The notes under the pieces: generated by a model
Told to the model about the DNA's origin: nothing
The model's input: the letters and a program-made list of their open reading frames with translations, nothing else
Database searches by the model: none
Origin: an uncultured Dehalococcoidia bacterium
GTDB lineage: Bacteria; Chloroflexota; Dehalococcoidia; Lucifugimonadales; Australimonadaceae
Assembly: GCA_958295525.1 (NCBI GenBank)
Contig: OY282355.1
Span: 1,423,504 to 1,487,503, forward strand
Reading direction: 5' to 3'
Length of the DNA stretch: 64,000 bases
Part shown: positions 49,691 to 57,973 of the stretch, piece by piece
Layout: the number at the start of each line of letters is the position of its first letter
How positions within the stretch are numbered: the first letter of the stretch is position 1
Made by a program: the position numbers and the translations under genes

Positions 49691-49915
49691 TCAACCAGCG
49701 GCGCGTTCCTCAGCCTCTCGCTCTCTCGCATCGCATTCCTTTACGAAATCCGCCCAGGGAATGCCCTTGCCCTCGTCCAATTCGCGCGCGCCCTGGAGCG
49801 TGCGCTCCAGCAGAAGCCGCGAATTCTGCATTTGCCGGAACGCTTCCGGGCCCACCGCATGCTTGCCCTTCTCGTAGGGGGGCTTCGTAGGGGCGGGAGT
49901 CTTCTGAGATGCCAT
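49691..49915 (-). CDS. Small charged protein of unknown function
   Basis: 74 residues, starting MASQKTPAPTKPPYEKGKHA and continuing with one long polar helix (PEAFRQMQNSRLLLERTLQGARELDEG) and IPWADFVKECDARER. ATG 49915 has GAGAGGAGACG upstream. It is about 60 nt downstream of the M50 peptidase gene on the same strand. The Pro/Lys-rich N terminus followed by a helix recalls small DNA-binding or antitoxin proteins, but that is only an impression. Confidence 0.55.
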   Translation of the reverse strand: MASQKTPAPTKPPYEKGKHAVGPEAFRQMQNSRLLLERTLQGARELDEGKGIPWADFVKECDAREREAEERAAG

Positions 49916-49975
49916 CGCCGCGTCTCCTCTCTCTCTCAATACGGGACGCCGCTGACAGCATACCGCCGCCGCGCC

Positions 49976-50665
49976 TCATCCGCCGATGAGCGCGCCCGCG
50001 ACCGTGTTGACCGGACGGAAGATGAAGCCCAGCGGGTTGAGATTCGTGGCGATGGATACGGCGATCACGCCGATGAGCGCGATGGGGCCGTAGCGCTGCA
50101 GTTGCGCGATTGCGGGCCGACAACTGCGCGGCGCGGTTCCCTCTAGAATGCCTCCGCCGTCCAGCGGCGGCACGGGCAGGAGGTTGAAAACCGCGAGGAC
50201 GAGGTTCAGCAGAACGCTGTACGCCGCGATCCAACTAGCCCACGCCAGCGGATCGAACGATTGCAACGCCGAACGGGTGAAGGAGTCGGCGTCGAGGACG
50301 CCGACGCGGAAGAGCAGCGCGAACCCGAGCGCGAGCGCGACGTTCGCCGCGGGCCCCGCCGCCGAGACGACCGCCATATCCGTCATTCCGCTCCGCAAGC
50401 GGTGGGGATTCACGGGCACGGGCTTGCCCCAGCCGAACCCCGCGACCAGCAGCATCACCGTGCCCGCCGGATCGAGATGCCGCTTGGGGTTGAGGCTCAC
50501 GCGCCCCAGACGCGCCGCCGTGTCGTCCCCCAGCCGTTGAGCGGAGACCGCGTGCGCCGCCTCGTGGAACGTGATGGCGATGAGCAGCGAAACCGCGATG
50601 GCCGTGAACAACGCGAACGCGGCGAACGGGTCGTCGAAGAGGCCGTTTATTCCCGCCAGCAGCAT
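49976..50665 (-). CDS. Site-2-protease-type membrane metallopeptidase (M50)
   Basis: A 229-residue integral membrane protease. The zinc motif FHEAAHA (H-E-x2-H) lies in TM2 and the third ligand is in NLLPVPPLDGGGIL (N-x2-P ... L-D-G). There are about five hydrophobic helices and no PDZ domain, as in the short YwhC/Rip3-like branch that cleaves membrane-bound regulators. The spacing between the two motifs is typical. ATG 50665 is 45 nt downstream of the acidic-tail gene stop. Its substrate is unknown; an anti-sigma factor is a usual one. Confidence 0.92.
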   Translation of the reverse strand: MLLAGINGLFDDPFAAFALFTAIAVSLLIAITFHEAAHAVSAQRLGDDTAARLGRVSLNPKRHLDPAGTVMLLVAGFGWGKPVPVNPHRLRSGMTDMAVVSAAGPAANVALALGFALLFRVGVLDADSFTRSALQSFDPLAWASWIAAYSVLLNLVLAVFNLLPVPPLDGGGILEGTAPRSCRPAIAQLQRYGPIALIGVIAVSIATNLNPLGFIFRPVNTVAGALIGG

Positions 50666-50710
50666 CTTCCGCCTCGTCCCGAACGCCCGACGGAGCGCGC
50701 CGCCGTCCGG

Positions 50711-51487
50711 CTAATCGTCGTCCCAGTCGTCGTCATCGTCGTCGTCCGGGGGAGGCGCGGCGCCCGCCGCCTCTGTCCGCCCGGGCTGGGGAATCGTCGC
50801 CCCTGAGCGGTCGCGGCCGCGAGGAGACCTGCGGGGCAGTTCCCGCAGCATAGCGAGCGTCTCGCGGAACGCATCCGCGCTCCGCCCCTTCGCGTCAACG
50901 ACGAGCGCCGAGGCGCCGACGTCGCGCAACTGCTCGGCTTCCGCTTTCGACGGCGGCGCGGGCAAATGCGCGAACACGCGCCGCGAGGTCGCGCCCCGCA
51001 CGCGGCCAAAGCGCATCAGTTCCGCGACGGTGAGCGGCGCGGCGAGCGTCACGAGGAAAGCGTCCACGGGCAGCAGGCCAATCGTCCGCAGCAAGCCGTC
51101 GTCCAGTTCCGGCTCCACGCGCATCGCGATAGTGCGGCCTTCCCCGGCGATTGCCTCCGCAAGCGTCGCAGGGGAGGAGAAAACCTCGAAGTCCGCCCCG
51201 GCGTGCGCCGCGTCGCGCCCCTCTTCCGTCCACACGCCGAACGTCATCTCGCCCAGCGCTTTGGCCGACTTCTCGACGGCGGCCTTCCGCTGAGCGCCGA
51301 GCGCGGCGATCAGCGCGCCGTCTATCCCCGACGCGGCGACCGCCTTCGCCTGCGCAGCGTCGCCCGCCTCGACCGCGCCCAGCAACAGCACGGGCGCGAC
51401 GCTCTGGCGTTTGGCGGCGCCACCGAAGCCGAGCGGCTGCGCGGCCCCTCGCTCGGCGCGTTCCAGTTTCTCGATCAGTTGACCCAT
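50711..51487 (-). CDS. Uncharacterised protein with poly-Asp tail
   Basis: 258 residues. The body alternates strands and helices (VAPVLLLGAVEAGDAAQAKAV, GIDGALIAAL, MTFGVWTEE, ADFEVFSSPATLAEAI, RTIAMRVEPEL, DAFLVTLAAPLTVAELM), a pattern compatible with a TIM-barrel-like fold. The C terminus is disordered and ends with a run of aspartates (DDDDDDDWDDD). No catalytic motif is evident. Its start ATG 51487 diverges from the pseudouridine synthase gene by 53 nt, and the M50 peptidase follows. I do not recognise the family. Confidence 0.65.
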   Translation of the reverse strand: MGQLIEKLERAERGAAQPLGFGGAAKRQSVAPVLLLGAVEAGDAAQAKAVAASGIDGALIAALGAQRKAAVEKSAKALGEMTFGVWTEEGRDAAHAGADFEVFSSPATLAEAIAGEGRTIAMRVEPELDDGLLRTIGLLPVDAFLVTLAAPLTVAELMRFGRVRGATSRRVFAHLPAPPSKAEAEQLRDVGASALVVDAKGRSADAFRETLAMLRELPRRSPRGRDRSGATIPQPGRTEAAGAAPPPDDDDDDDWDDD

Positions 51488-51540
51488 TGGCCGGGCGATT
51501 CTATCAGCCGCGCCGCGCGTGTGCTACCCTACTCCTTGTA

Positions 51541-52293
51541 ATGGCCGGAAGCATCATTGCCGGAAGCGCGCATCGGGGCGGCTCTACGCCGCTGGTTAAG
51601 CGGCTCGTCTCGAGCGGCATGGGCTCGCGCCGCCGCGCCGCCGCGCTCATTATGCAGGGCGCCGTAACCGTGAACGGCGAGCCCGCCCTCGCCATCAGCC
51701 GCCCCGTCGGCCCGGGCGACGCGGTGTCCGTGAACGGCAAGCCCCTTCCGCAGAGCGAGGCGGGCCTCGTCTATCTCATCCTCAACAAACCGCCCGGCTA
51801 CATCTCCGCCGTGAGCGACGACCGCGGACGCGTCGTCGTCCTCGATCTCGTGCCCGAGGCGCTCCGCGCGCCCGGCCTCGTCCCCGTCGGACGCCTGGAC
51901 GCCGCGAGCACGGGGCTTCTTCTGCTCTCCAACGACGGCGCGTTCGTCGAGCGCGTCACGCATCCCCGCTACGGCGTCGTCAAAGAGTACAACGTCCTCC
52001 TGGACGACGCGCTTTCCCCTCGCGACCGCGACCGTCTGCTGCGCGGCGTCCCCATCGAAGGCGGCATGGCGACCGCCCGCGCCGTCTCCCCCGCGAGCAA
52101 GCGGGAGCCGCGCTACGCCGTCGAGTTGGCGGAGGGGAAGAAGAGGGAAGTGCGCCTGATGATGCAAGCGGTGGGGCGCAGAACGCTCCGCCTCGAGCGC
52201 GTGCGCGTCGGCGGGCTGCGGCTCGGCGGGCTGCCGTCCGGCGCGGTGCGCCGGCTCTCGGCGCGGGAAGCGCGGATGGCCTCGCATGGCTAA
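51541..52293 (+). CDS. rluB: Ribosomal large-subunit pseudouridine synthase (RsuA/RluB family)
   Basis: 250 residues. An N-terminal S4 RNA-binding domain (LVKRLVSSGMGSRRRAAALI) is followed by LILNKPPGYISAVSDDRGR and the catalytic motif GRLDAASTGLLLLSNDG with the essential Asp. KREVRLMMQAVGRRTLRLER ends the fold. The S4 domain and lengths match RluB, RluE or RsuA; RluB is the most common in these phyla. ATG 51541 has no ribosome site; the preceding TACCCT/TACTCC may be its -10 (leaderless). The stop overlaps orn by 8 nt. Confidence 0.9.
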   Translation: MAGSIIAGSAHRGGSTPLVKRLVSSGMGSRRRAAALIMQGAVTVNGEPALAISRPVGPGDAVSVNGKPLPQSEAGLVYLILNKPPGYISAVSDDRGRVVVLDLVPEALRAPGLVPVGRLDAASTGLLLLSNDGAFVERVTHPRYGVVKEYNVLLDDALSPRDRDRLLRGVPIEGGMATARAVSPASKREPRYAVELAEGKKREVRLMMQAVGRRTLRLERVRVGGLRLGGLPSGAVRRLSAREARMASHG

Positions 52294-52828
52294 CTCCGGC
52301 AGGCTCGTTTGGATAGATATGGAGATGACCGGACTCGACCCCGAACGCCACGTCGCGCTCGAGATCGCCACCATCGTCACCGACGCCGACTTGGAGGTCC
52401 TCGCCGAAGGCCCCGTGATCGCCGTCGCCCGCGCGGACGAGGAGATGGCCCGCATAGACGAGTGGAGCCTCCGCGTGCATACCGAGAGCGGCCTGCTGGA
52501 GCGCGTCAGCCTATCTTCGGTGAGCGTCGCGGAGGCGGAGCGGCGCACGCTGGAGTTCCTGCGCGACTGGGTCGGCGAAAAGGAAGCCCCCCTCTGCGGC
52601 AACTCCGTCCATCAGGACAGGCTCTTCCTGCGCGCCGAAATGCCGGACTTGGAAGCCTACCTCAACTACCGCATCGTGGACGTCAGTTCCATCAAGGAAC
52701 TCGTCAAACGCTGGTATCCGCGCCTGCCCCCCCTAATCAAACGCCGCTCCCACCTCGCGCTCGACGACATCCACGAGAGCATCGAGGAGTTGCGCTACTA
52801 CCGCGAGCGCATCTTCCGCAGCGCCTGA
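52286..52828 (+). CDS. orn: Oligoribonuclease
   Basis: A 180-residue DEDDh 3'-5' exonuclease that degrades 2-5 nt RNAs to mononucleotides and pGpG. ExoI motif is VWIDMEMTGLD (D11, E13), then APLCGNSVHQDRLFL (ExoII-type D) and HLALDDIHESIEEL (H ... D of ExoIII). The length is typical. ATG 52286 lies within the last codons of the pseudouridine synthase gene, so the two are coupled. Orn is common in Actinobacteria and Gammaproteobacteria and is found in some Chloroflexota. Confidence 0.95.
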   Translation: MANSGRLVWIDMEMTGLDPERHVALEIATIVTDADLEVLAEGPVIAVARADEEMARIDEWSLRVHTESGLLERVSLSSVSVAEAERRTLEFLRDWVGEKEAPLCGNSVHQDRLFLRAEMPDLEAYLNYRIVDVSSIKELVKRWYPRLPPLIKRRSHLALDDIHESIEELRYYRERIFRSA

Positions 52829-53034
52829 CCCCCCGCGCCGCTTGCGGGGCGGACGGCTCAGTCCCGCGCAGGCTTGTATTTCGGCGGAGCGTGTCCGATC
52901 AAGCCGGTCGAGGGCGGGCAGGCGGCGGCAGGCCGGTTTCCGCCCGCATATCCCGCCGCTTGCGTTACGTTCTTGGACAACCTCTCATACTTAATCTGAG
53001 CGATTGCCTTAATGCGTTGAACGAGCGCAAGCCG

Positions 53035-53063
53035 TTGACCTTCCGCCGTTCGGGGCGTAGGAT
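53035..53063 (+). promoter_or_regulatory. Promoter of the SRP RNA gene
   Basis: TTGACC (53035-53040), 17-nt spacer, TAGGAT (53058-53063). The RNA helix begins about 5 nt further, matching a normal transcription start. Confidence 0.65.
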
Positions 53064-53065
53064 GG

Positions 53066-53353
53066 CGGCGGCCGTGCTAGACGGGGAGCCAGCGGTGCCC
53101 TGCACCCGAAATCCGCTTCAGCGGGGTTGAACTCCTCCTAGAGGGCCGGACTCGCCGCCTCTGGTCAGGCCAGCGGATGTTGAGAGCCGGGCCCTGCGCG
53201 GCGGAGCCCCGTGAACCGCGTCAGGTCCGGAAGGAAGCAGCGCTTAGCGGCGCGCTCCGGGCGCCGCAGACAAGCCTGGCTCGAGTTCGCCAGCCTAACG
53301 GCTATGCGCGCGGGCGCCCGGCTCGACGGGAGGTGCACGGCCGCTCCCTTTTT
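53066..53353 (+). ncRNA. ffs: Signal recognition particle RNA, large (Alu-domain) type
   Basis: The core at 53218-53240 (GTCAGGTCCGGAAGGAAGCA) is the universal domain IV sequence that binds Ffh. It is flanked by paired arms around 53186-53280 (GCCGGGC with GCCTGGC). The 5' end GTGCTAGACGGGGAGCCAGC, then CCCTGCACCCGAAATCCGCT, matches the Alu domain of Bacillus-type scRNA. The terminal helix GCGGCCGTGC (53068-53077) pairs perfectly with GCACGGCCGC (53335-53344), and T5 follows at 53349-53353 as terminator. It is therefore the roughly 280-nt large class rather than the 4.5S form. It targets nascent membrane proteins with Ffh and FtsY. Confidence 0.93.
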
Positions 53354-53452
53354 CTCGTTGGCGGACGCTGCTTGCGCCGGCGCTTCGCCGGAACAACAAT
53401 TTGTTCGCCAGGCAATCCTGTCAACTTGCCTGCGTCCACCAGGACTGACGCA

Positions 53453-54649
53453 TCACCCGGCGCCGACTCTCGGCCTGAAGAGGGCGAACGAACTGGTGTA
53501 GCCGTGCAGGTAGGTCGTTCCGGCGACGGGGCCGATTTCGCCGTTGCAGAAGAAGCCGCCGAGCGGAAGGGAGCCGAGCGCGTCGCGGAAGAGGTCGGTG
53601 TCGTGGTCGGGTCTGCCGTAGAGGTGGCGCCCGCGTCCGGTGCAGGAGAAGAGCAGGGCGCCCGCCGCTCCGCGCTCGCCGGCGGCGGTCGCGTAGCCTT
53701 CGAGCGAGCCGCGCAAGTCGTCCGCCGAGGTCTCGGCGTCGCGCACGTGGAATTGGACGAGTTGCCCCTCGCGGACGGACGCGGCGACGGCGACGGCGCC
53801 CGCGCGCGGGTCTATGCCCATCACGTTGCGGATGAGGAACTCCCCTCCGCCGACGCGCTCCGCGAGCGGGTCCATCGCTATGCCCATAAAGAGGTTGCGC
53901 CGGATGAGTTCCTGGTCGCGGGGAGGGAGCGAATCGTAGACGCGGCGGAGGCGGTCGAGCGAGGATTCGCCGTCGAGCGTGTAGAGCATATTGCCCTCCG
54001 CGCCGGTTACGCGCATCGGCGAGCCGATGGGGCGGCATCCCTGCGCGACGACGCTGTCTATGACGACGTTGCCGGAGAGGGCGGCGCCGACCGCGCCCTC
54101 GCGGTGCGTTTCGCCGTTGCGGAAGAGGGCGTGCGGGGCGAGTTGGTTGCCGCCGCTGGCGAGCCCGCCGATCTTGACGGCGCGCGGGTAGGCGTAGTCG
54201 AGCCCTGCGAGCAGCGCTTCGCCGTCCATCGAGAAAGGCTCGGCGAGCACGACGAAGTGGGGGTCGGCCTCCGGGGGCGCGCCGATGAGGGCGCTCCAAG
54301 CGTCGGGCGGCGCGTCGGGAGAGGGCAGGTCTTCGGCGCGGATGTGGAAGGTCGTGAGCGACACGTCGGGGAGGGCGCCGGCGGTGATGGAAAGCGCGGC
54401 TTGGTCCTCTTCCTCACGCCCGGAGCCGATGACGCCTGCGGCGGAGCAGCCGATGACGGCGGCGTTGGGGAACCGGGCTGCGGCGCCCGCCGCGAGCGCG
54501 CCCGCCTGCCGGTTGAAGCGCGGCGACGCGAACACGGCCGCGAAGTCGGCGGCGTCCGTCCCGCCGAGCGACGCGCCGATGACGGCGGCGCACTCGTCCA
54601 GCGCGGCGTCGAGGTCATTATGGCGCGAGAGGCTCGATTCCCAGCGCAT
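53453..54649 (-). CDS. FIST-domain signalling protein (FIST_N and FIST_C)
   Basis: 398 residues. FIST_N (about 25-200) has AAVIGCSAAGVIGSGREEED and AVKIGGLASGGNQLAPHALF. FIST_C (about 220-390) contains EFLIRNVMGIDPRAGAVAVA, then GALLFSCTGRGRHLYG and LPLGGFFCNGEIGPV-AGTTYLHGYT, all typical. The family is predicted to bind small ligands such as amino acids in signal transduction; free-standing bacterial forms are common in SAR202-like genomes. ATG 54649 has GGGGAGAA upstream. It is followed 41 nt upstream in the transcript by the CoxG-like gene. No kinase domain is fused. Confidence 0.9.
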   Translation of the reverse strand: MRWESSLSRHNDLDAALDECAAVIGASLGGTDAADFAAVFASPRFNRQAGALAAGAAARFPNAAVIGCSAAGVIGSGREEEDQAALSITAGALPDVSLTTFHIRAEDLPSPDAPPDAWSALIGAPPEADPHFVVLAEPFSMDGEALLAGLDYAYPRAVKIGGLASGGNQLAPHALFRNGETHREGAVGAALSGNVVIDSVVAQGCRPIGSPMRVTGAEGNMLYTLDGESSLDRLRRVYDSLPPRDQELIRRNLFMGIAMDPLAERVGGGEFLIRNVMGIDPRAGAVAVAASVREGQLVQFHVRDAETSADDLRGSLEGYATAAGERGAAGALLFSCTGRGRHLYGRPDHDTDLFRDALGSLPLGGFFCNGEIGPVAGTTYLHGYTSSFALFRPRVGAG

Positions 54650-54690
54650 CGGTCGTTCTCCCCGCCCCGTTGCAAGGGGCCGCGCGCCGC

Positions 54691-55137
54691 CTAGCCTTGC
54701 ACGCGCTTCGTCAGGTTGCGCCCGAACTCCTGCATAATGCCGTCCGTCTTGCGCTTGATGATGCCCTGCCCGAACTCGCCCAGTTTGCCCATAATGTTCG
54801 CGTCGGAGCGCACTACGAGGTTGCTCGCGCCGCCGCCCGCGTCCTCCACCGCCATCTCGATCTTCACGCGCACGTTGCCCGGCACCTTGCGGTCCGCGCC
54901 CTCGCCGGTCATCGAGACGCGCATCGCCGCGTCGTCGCGCGAATCCACCGACAGCCTGCCCGCGAGCCCTAGCGCCACCGGCCCGACGCGCACTTTCACC
55001 GTGCCCGTGTACGCTCCGCCGCTCTCCGCGACGTCCGACGCGCCGGGAATGCACGCGCCGACCGACGGAATGTCGGTGACGAACGCCCACAGCGCGTCCG
55101 GGGCCGCGCTCACTTTGTACGTGTAGTTGAAATCCAT
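54691..55137 (-). CDS. CoxG-like SRPBCC-domain protein
   Basis: A 148-residue START/SRPBCC protein: MDFNYTYKVSAAPDALWAFV, then IPSVGACIPGASDV and GPVALGLAGRLSVDSRDD, with the C-terminal helix NIMGKLGEFGQGIIKRKTDG. The pattern matches carbon-monoxide-dehydrogenase subunit G (CoxG) proteins, which lack catalytic function and help recruit CoxDE to the membrane, or bind aromatic compounds in other contexts. No cox genes are near, so the family name should not be read as CO oxidation. ATG 55137 is the start; the gene precedes the FIST gene in the minus direction. Confidence 0.88.
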   Translation of the reverse strand: MDFNYTYKVSAAPDALWAFVTDIPSVGACIPGASDVAESGGAYTGTVKVRVGPVALGLAGRLSVDSRDDAAMRVSMTGEGADRKVPGNVRVKIEMAVEDAGGGASNLVVRSDANIMGKLGEFGQGIIKRKTDGIMQEFGRNLTKRVQG

Positions 55138-55356
55138 GCGGCGCCTTTTCGGGAGAATTCCCGCCGCTCGCGGCGGGACGCTCTTATGATAGCAGCGGGC
55201 GCCGCCTTGCGCTAACGGGCCCTGCAGTTGCGCTAGCGGCGCGCCGCTAGCGCTAATGCGCGGATGGCCTCGCCGCTTCGGATAACCTTCCCCTAGGCGC
55301 TTCGCCGCTCCGCTATACTACGCCCCGCCCGCGCAAGGGCGAGGAGGCTCGCGCCT

Positions 55357-56520
55357 ATGGCTCCCTACACCCGCATCTCCGGCGACTCCCACCTGGAAGT
55401 TCCCAACGAGCGGTGGACGCACCGCGTCGAGCCCGCCTACCGCGACCGCGCGCCCCGCACCATCAAACTCGACACAGGCGCCGACGCGACCCAGTTGGAA
55501 GACTTGCGCCCCGCCCAAAACCCGATGGACCTCTACGGCGGCAAAGGGCGCGACGTCTGGTATCCCGGCGGGCAGACCTACGAGTCCACCCCAGGCACGG
55601 GGCCCCCGCAGCAGCGCGTTCAGGAGCAGCGCATGGACGGGCTGGACGCCGAGATCCTCTATCCGGCGGTCGTCTGCGGCCCCCGCCTCTGGGTGCAGGT
55701 GAAAGACGACGGCCTGCACAAAGCCCTCTTCCGCGGCTGGAACGCCTGGCTCGGCGAGGAGTACTGCGCCGAGGCCCCGGACAGGCTTCTCGGCATCGGC
55801 GCCATCCCCGCCACCGGCCTCGACGACGCCGTCGCCGAACTGGAGCATTGCAAGGCCGCCGGCCTCACCGGCGTGCAACTGCTCGCGTTCCCCAACGGCG
55901 GCGGACGCCCCTTGCCGGAGGACGACCGCTTCTGGGCCGCGTCGCTCGACCTCCAAATGCCCGTCTCCATTCACGTGGAGTTGGAGCGGAGCGGTCCGCG
56001 CGGCGGCAGGCTGCTCGACTACCCCAAAGAGGACGACCGCGTCACCACCGAACTCGCGTTTCAGGTGCAACGCTTCGCGGCGCGCGGCGGAGGAACCAAC
56101 GCCGTCCAACTCCTTCTCTCCGGCCTCTTCGACCGCTTCCCCGACTTGCGCGTCTGCCTCGCCGAGACCTCCATCGGATGGGTTCCGTTCTTCCTCGAAA
56201 TCGCCGACGTCCGCTACAACCGCCACATCCATTGGGCGGAGGCGATGAACGGCTTCACGCCGCTCAAGGCGATGCCCAGCGAGTTGATCAACGAGTGCTT
56301 CTACTGGGGCTTCCAGCAAGACCGCTCCGGCGTCGAACTGCGCCACCGGATGAACGTCGACCGCCTCATCTGGGCCGCCGACTTCCCGCATCAGGAGTCC
56401 GACTGGCCCAATTCCGATATGGTGATGGAGCACAACTTCGCCGGCGTTCCGGAGGACGAGGTCTACAAGATGATCGTCCGGAACGCCGTGGACTTCTTCC
56501 ACCTCCCCGAGCGGAACTAG
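55357..56520 (+). CDS. Amidohydrolase-2 family metal hydrolase/decarboxylase
   Basis: A 387-residue TIM-barrel protein of the amidohydrolase_2 family (relatives: ACMSD, gamma-resorcylate decarboxylase). N-terminal RISGDSHLEVP replaces the usual D-x-H-x-H with D-S-H. Other landmarks are GLDAEILYPAVVCG, IGAIPATGLDDAVAELEHCK and LTGVQLLAFPNGG, then CLAETSIGWVPFFLE (with a His lost) and IWAADFPHQESDWPN, where the metal Asp/His lie. ATG 55357 has GAGGAGG upstream and a TATACT box at about 55314. The MFS gene starts 3 nt after the stop. Such pairs degrade and import carboxylated aromatics; the substrate is unknown. Confidence 0.85.
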   Translation: MAPYTRISGDSHLEVPNERWTHRVEPAYRDRAPRTIKLDTGADATQLEDLRPAQNPMDLYGGKGRDVWYPGGQTYESTPGTGPPQQRVQEQRMDGLDAEILYPAVVCGPRLWVQVKDDGLHKALFRGWNAWLGEEYCAEAPDRLLGIGAIPATGLDDAVAELEHCKAAGLTGVQLLAFPNGGGRPLPEDDRFWAASLDLQMPVSIHVELERSGPRGGRLLDYPKEDDRVTTELAFQVQRFAARGGGTNAVQLLLSGLFDRFPDLRVCLAETSIGWVPFFLEIADVRYNRHIHWAEAMNGFTPLKAMPSELINECFYWGFQQDRSGVELRHRMNVDRLIWAADFPHQESDWPNSDMVMEHNFAGVPEDEVYKMIVRNAVDFFHLPERN

Positions 56521-56523
56521 CCC

Positions 56524-57903
56524 GTGGCCGCAAGCCCGCCCGTCCGGCGGCCCGCCCGCTTCCTCTGGCCGTTCGACGCCTACTACGGCTGGGCGATCGC
56601 CGGAACCGCGCTCGTCGTCTCGTTCGCCTCGTCCGTCTTCTACGGCCCCGTGCTCAGCGTCTGGGTCGAGCCGATCCGCGAGGCGACGGGCTGGAAAGTC
56701 TGGGAAGTCTCCGCCTCGTTCACTATCGGCAGTTTCGCGGGCTCCATCCTCACGGCGGTCGTCGGCAGAGCGATGGACCGCTACGGGGCGCGGACGCTGA
56801 TGGCGCTCTCTGGAATGATCCTCGCGGGCTGTATGCTCGGCCTCGCGTTCGTCCAAGCCCCCTGGCAAATGTGGCTGTTCTTCGGAACGGGCAGAGCGTT
56901 CGCCATCGCGGGCGTGCAACTCGGCACGACCGTCGCCATCGCAAACTGGTTCATCCGCAGACGAGGGCGCGCGACGTCGTTCGCCGGGCTCGGCCTGCGC
57001 GCCGGGCAGGCCGTCGTTCCGCTCGCGGCGGCGGCGCTCATCGTGCTGCTCAGCTGGCGCTGGGCATACGGCCTGCTCGCCGTCTCCGCGCTTCTGCTCA
57101 TCACCGTTCCCGCCCTCGTCTACGTCCGCCGGCGCCCCGAGGACTACGGCCTGCTGCCCGACGGCGACGCGGCCTCGCGCGACGGCTCCGCCGCCGGAGC
57201 AAGGCCGGACGCTCCGCCGGAAGCCGCGTGGACGGCCGCCGCCGCGCGCCGGACGCCCGCCTTCTGGCTCATCCTCCTCACGATGTCCACGATGTTCTTC
57301 GCGCAGACCGCGACCAATCTCCACGCCGCCCCGCACTTCCAAACGCGCGGCGTTCCGTTCGAGAGTTCCGTGCTCGTCGTGTTCACCTTCGCCGCGGTCT
57401 CCGCCGTAATGACCATTCCCTGGGGCTGGGTGATGGACCGCGTCCACGTGCGCTACGTCATCGCCGCCGTGGCCCTGATCTACTTCGCTTCGATGCTCAT
57501 CATCGTCAACGCCTACACGCTTCCCGCCGCGATTGCGTTCGGCGTCGTCTTCGGCGTCGCGCAGGGGGGATGGACGCTCTGCCAGCGGCTTGTCGTGCCG
57601 AACTACTTCGGGCGGCGCTCCGTCGGCGCCATACGCGGGCAGATGGGTCTGATGACCGCCTTCATCAACCCGGTCGGGCCGCTCGCCGCCGGTTGGATAC
57701 GGGACGTGAGCGGCGATTACGAAATCGCCTTCACGACATTCGCCGGACTCTTCCTCGCCGCCGCGGCGATGATGCTGGCCGCGAGGCCGCCGAAACTCCG
57801 CGCCGCGCGGGCCGGGCTCCGCTCCGTCGCCGCGTGGGCGCTCGCCTGGGCCGCGTTCGCCGTCGGCCGCCGCTGGCTGCGGAAGCGCGGGATATTGGAG
57901 TAG
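56524..57903 (+). CDS. MFS transporter (monocarboxylate/oxalate-antiporter-like)
   Basis: A 459-residue, 12-TM carrier. TM1 region FDAYYGWAIAGTALVVSFAS, then SFTIGSFAGSILTAVVGRAM-DRYGARTLM (the D-R-x-G motif of the TM2-3 loop). The second half has PWGWVMDRVHVRYV and YFGRRSVGAIRGQMG. The GR-RSVGAIRG block recalls the OFA/monocarboxylate porter branch. GTG 56524, 3 nt after the amidohydrolase stop, is the start, so both are one operon. Substrate: probably a carboxylate, inferred from the neighbour. Confidence 0.88.
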   Translation: MAASPPVRRPARFLWPFDAYYGWAIAGTALVVSFASSVFYGPVLSVWVEPIREATGWKVWEVSASFTIGSFAGSILTAVVGRAMDRYGARTLMALSGMILAGCMLGLAFVQAPWQMWLFFGTGRAFAIAGVQLGTTVAIANWFIRRRGRATSFAGLGLRAGQAVVPLAAAALIVLLSWRWAYGLLAVSALLLITVPALVYVRRRPEDYGLLPDGDAASRDGSAAGARPDAPPEAAWTAAAARRTPAFWLILLTMSTMFFAQTATNLHAAPHFQTRGVPFESSVLVVFTFAAVSAVMTIPWGWVMDRVHVRYVIAAVALIYFASMLIIVNAYTLPAAIAFGVVFGVAQGGWTLCQRLVVPNYFGRRSVGAIRGQMGLMTAFINPVGPLAAGWIRDVSGDYEIAFTTFAGLFLAAAAMMLAARPPKLRAARAGLRSVAAWALAWAAFAVGRRWLRKRGILE

Positions 57904-57973
57904 GCGGCGGAGGGGGCGCAGCCGTCTTGCCCGCGCGCACTAATCGCCATGCCCGCCCCTGCCCCGTCATTCC

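Noticed and set aside
52850..53034. tRNA or second small RNA before the SRP RNA
   Set aside because: No cloverleaf or conserved T-loop could be found; only the SRP promoter and RNA are supported.
54691..55137. CO dehydrogenase activity from the CoxG-like gene
   Set aside because: Only the SRPBCC accessory protein is present; no coxL, coxM or coxS is in the window.
55318..57447. 709-codon minus-strand frame
   Set aside because: It covers the amidohydrolase and MFS genes, is His/Arg/Gly/Asp-biased and shows no family; the plus-strand genes are clear.
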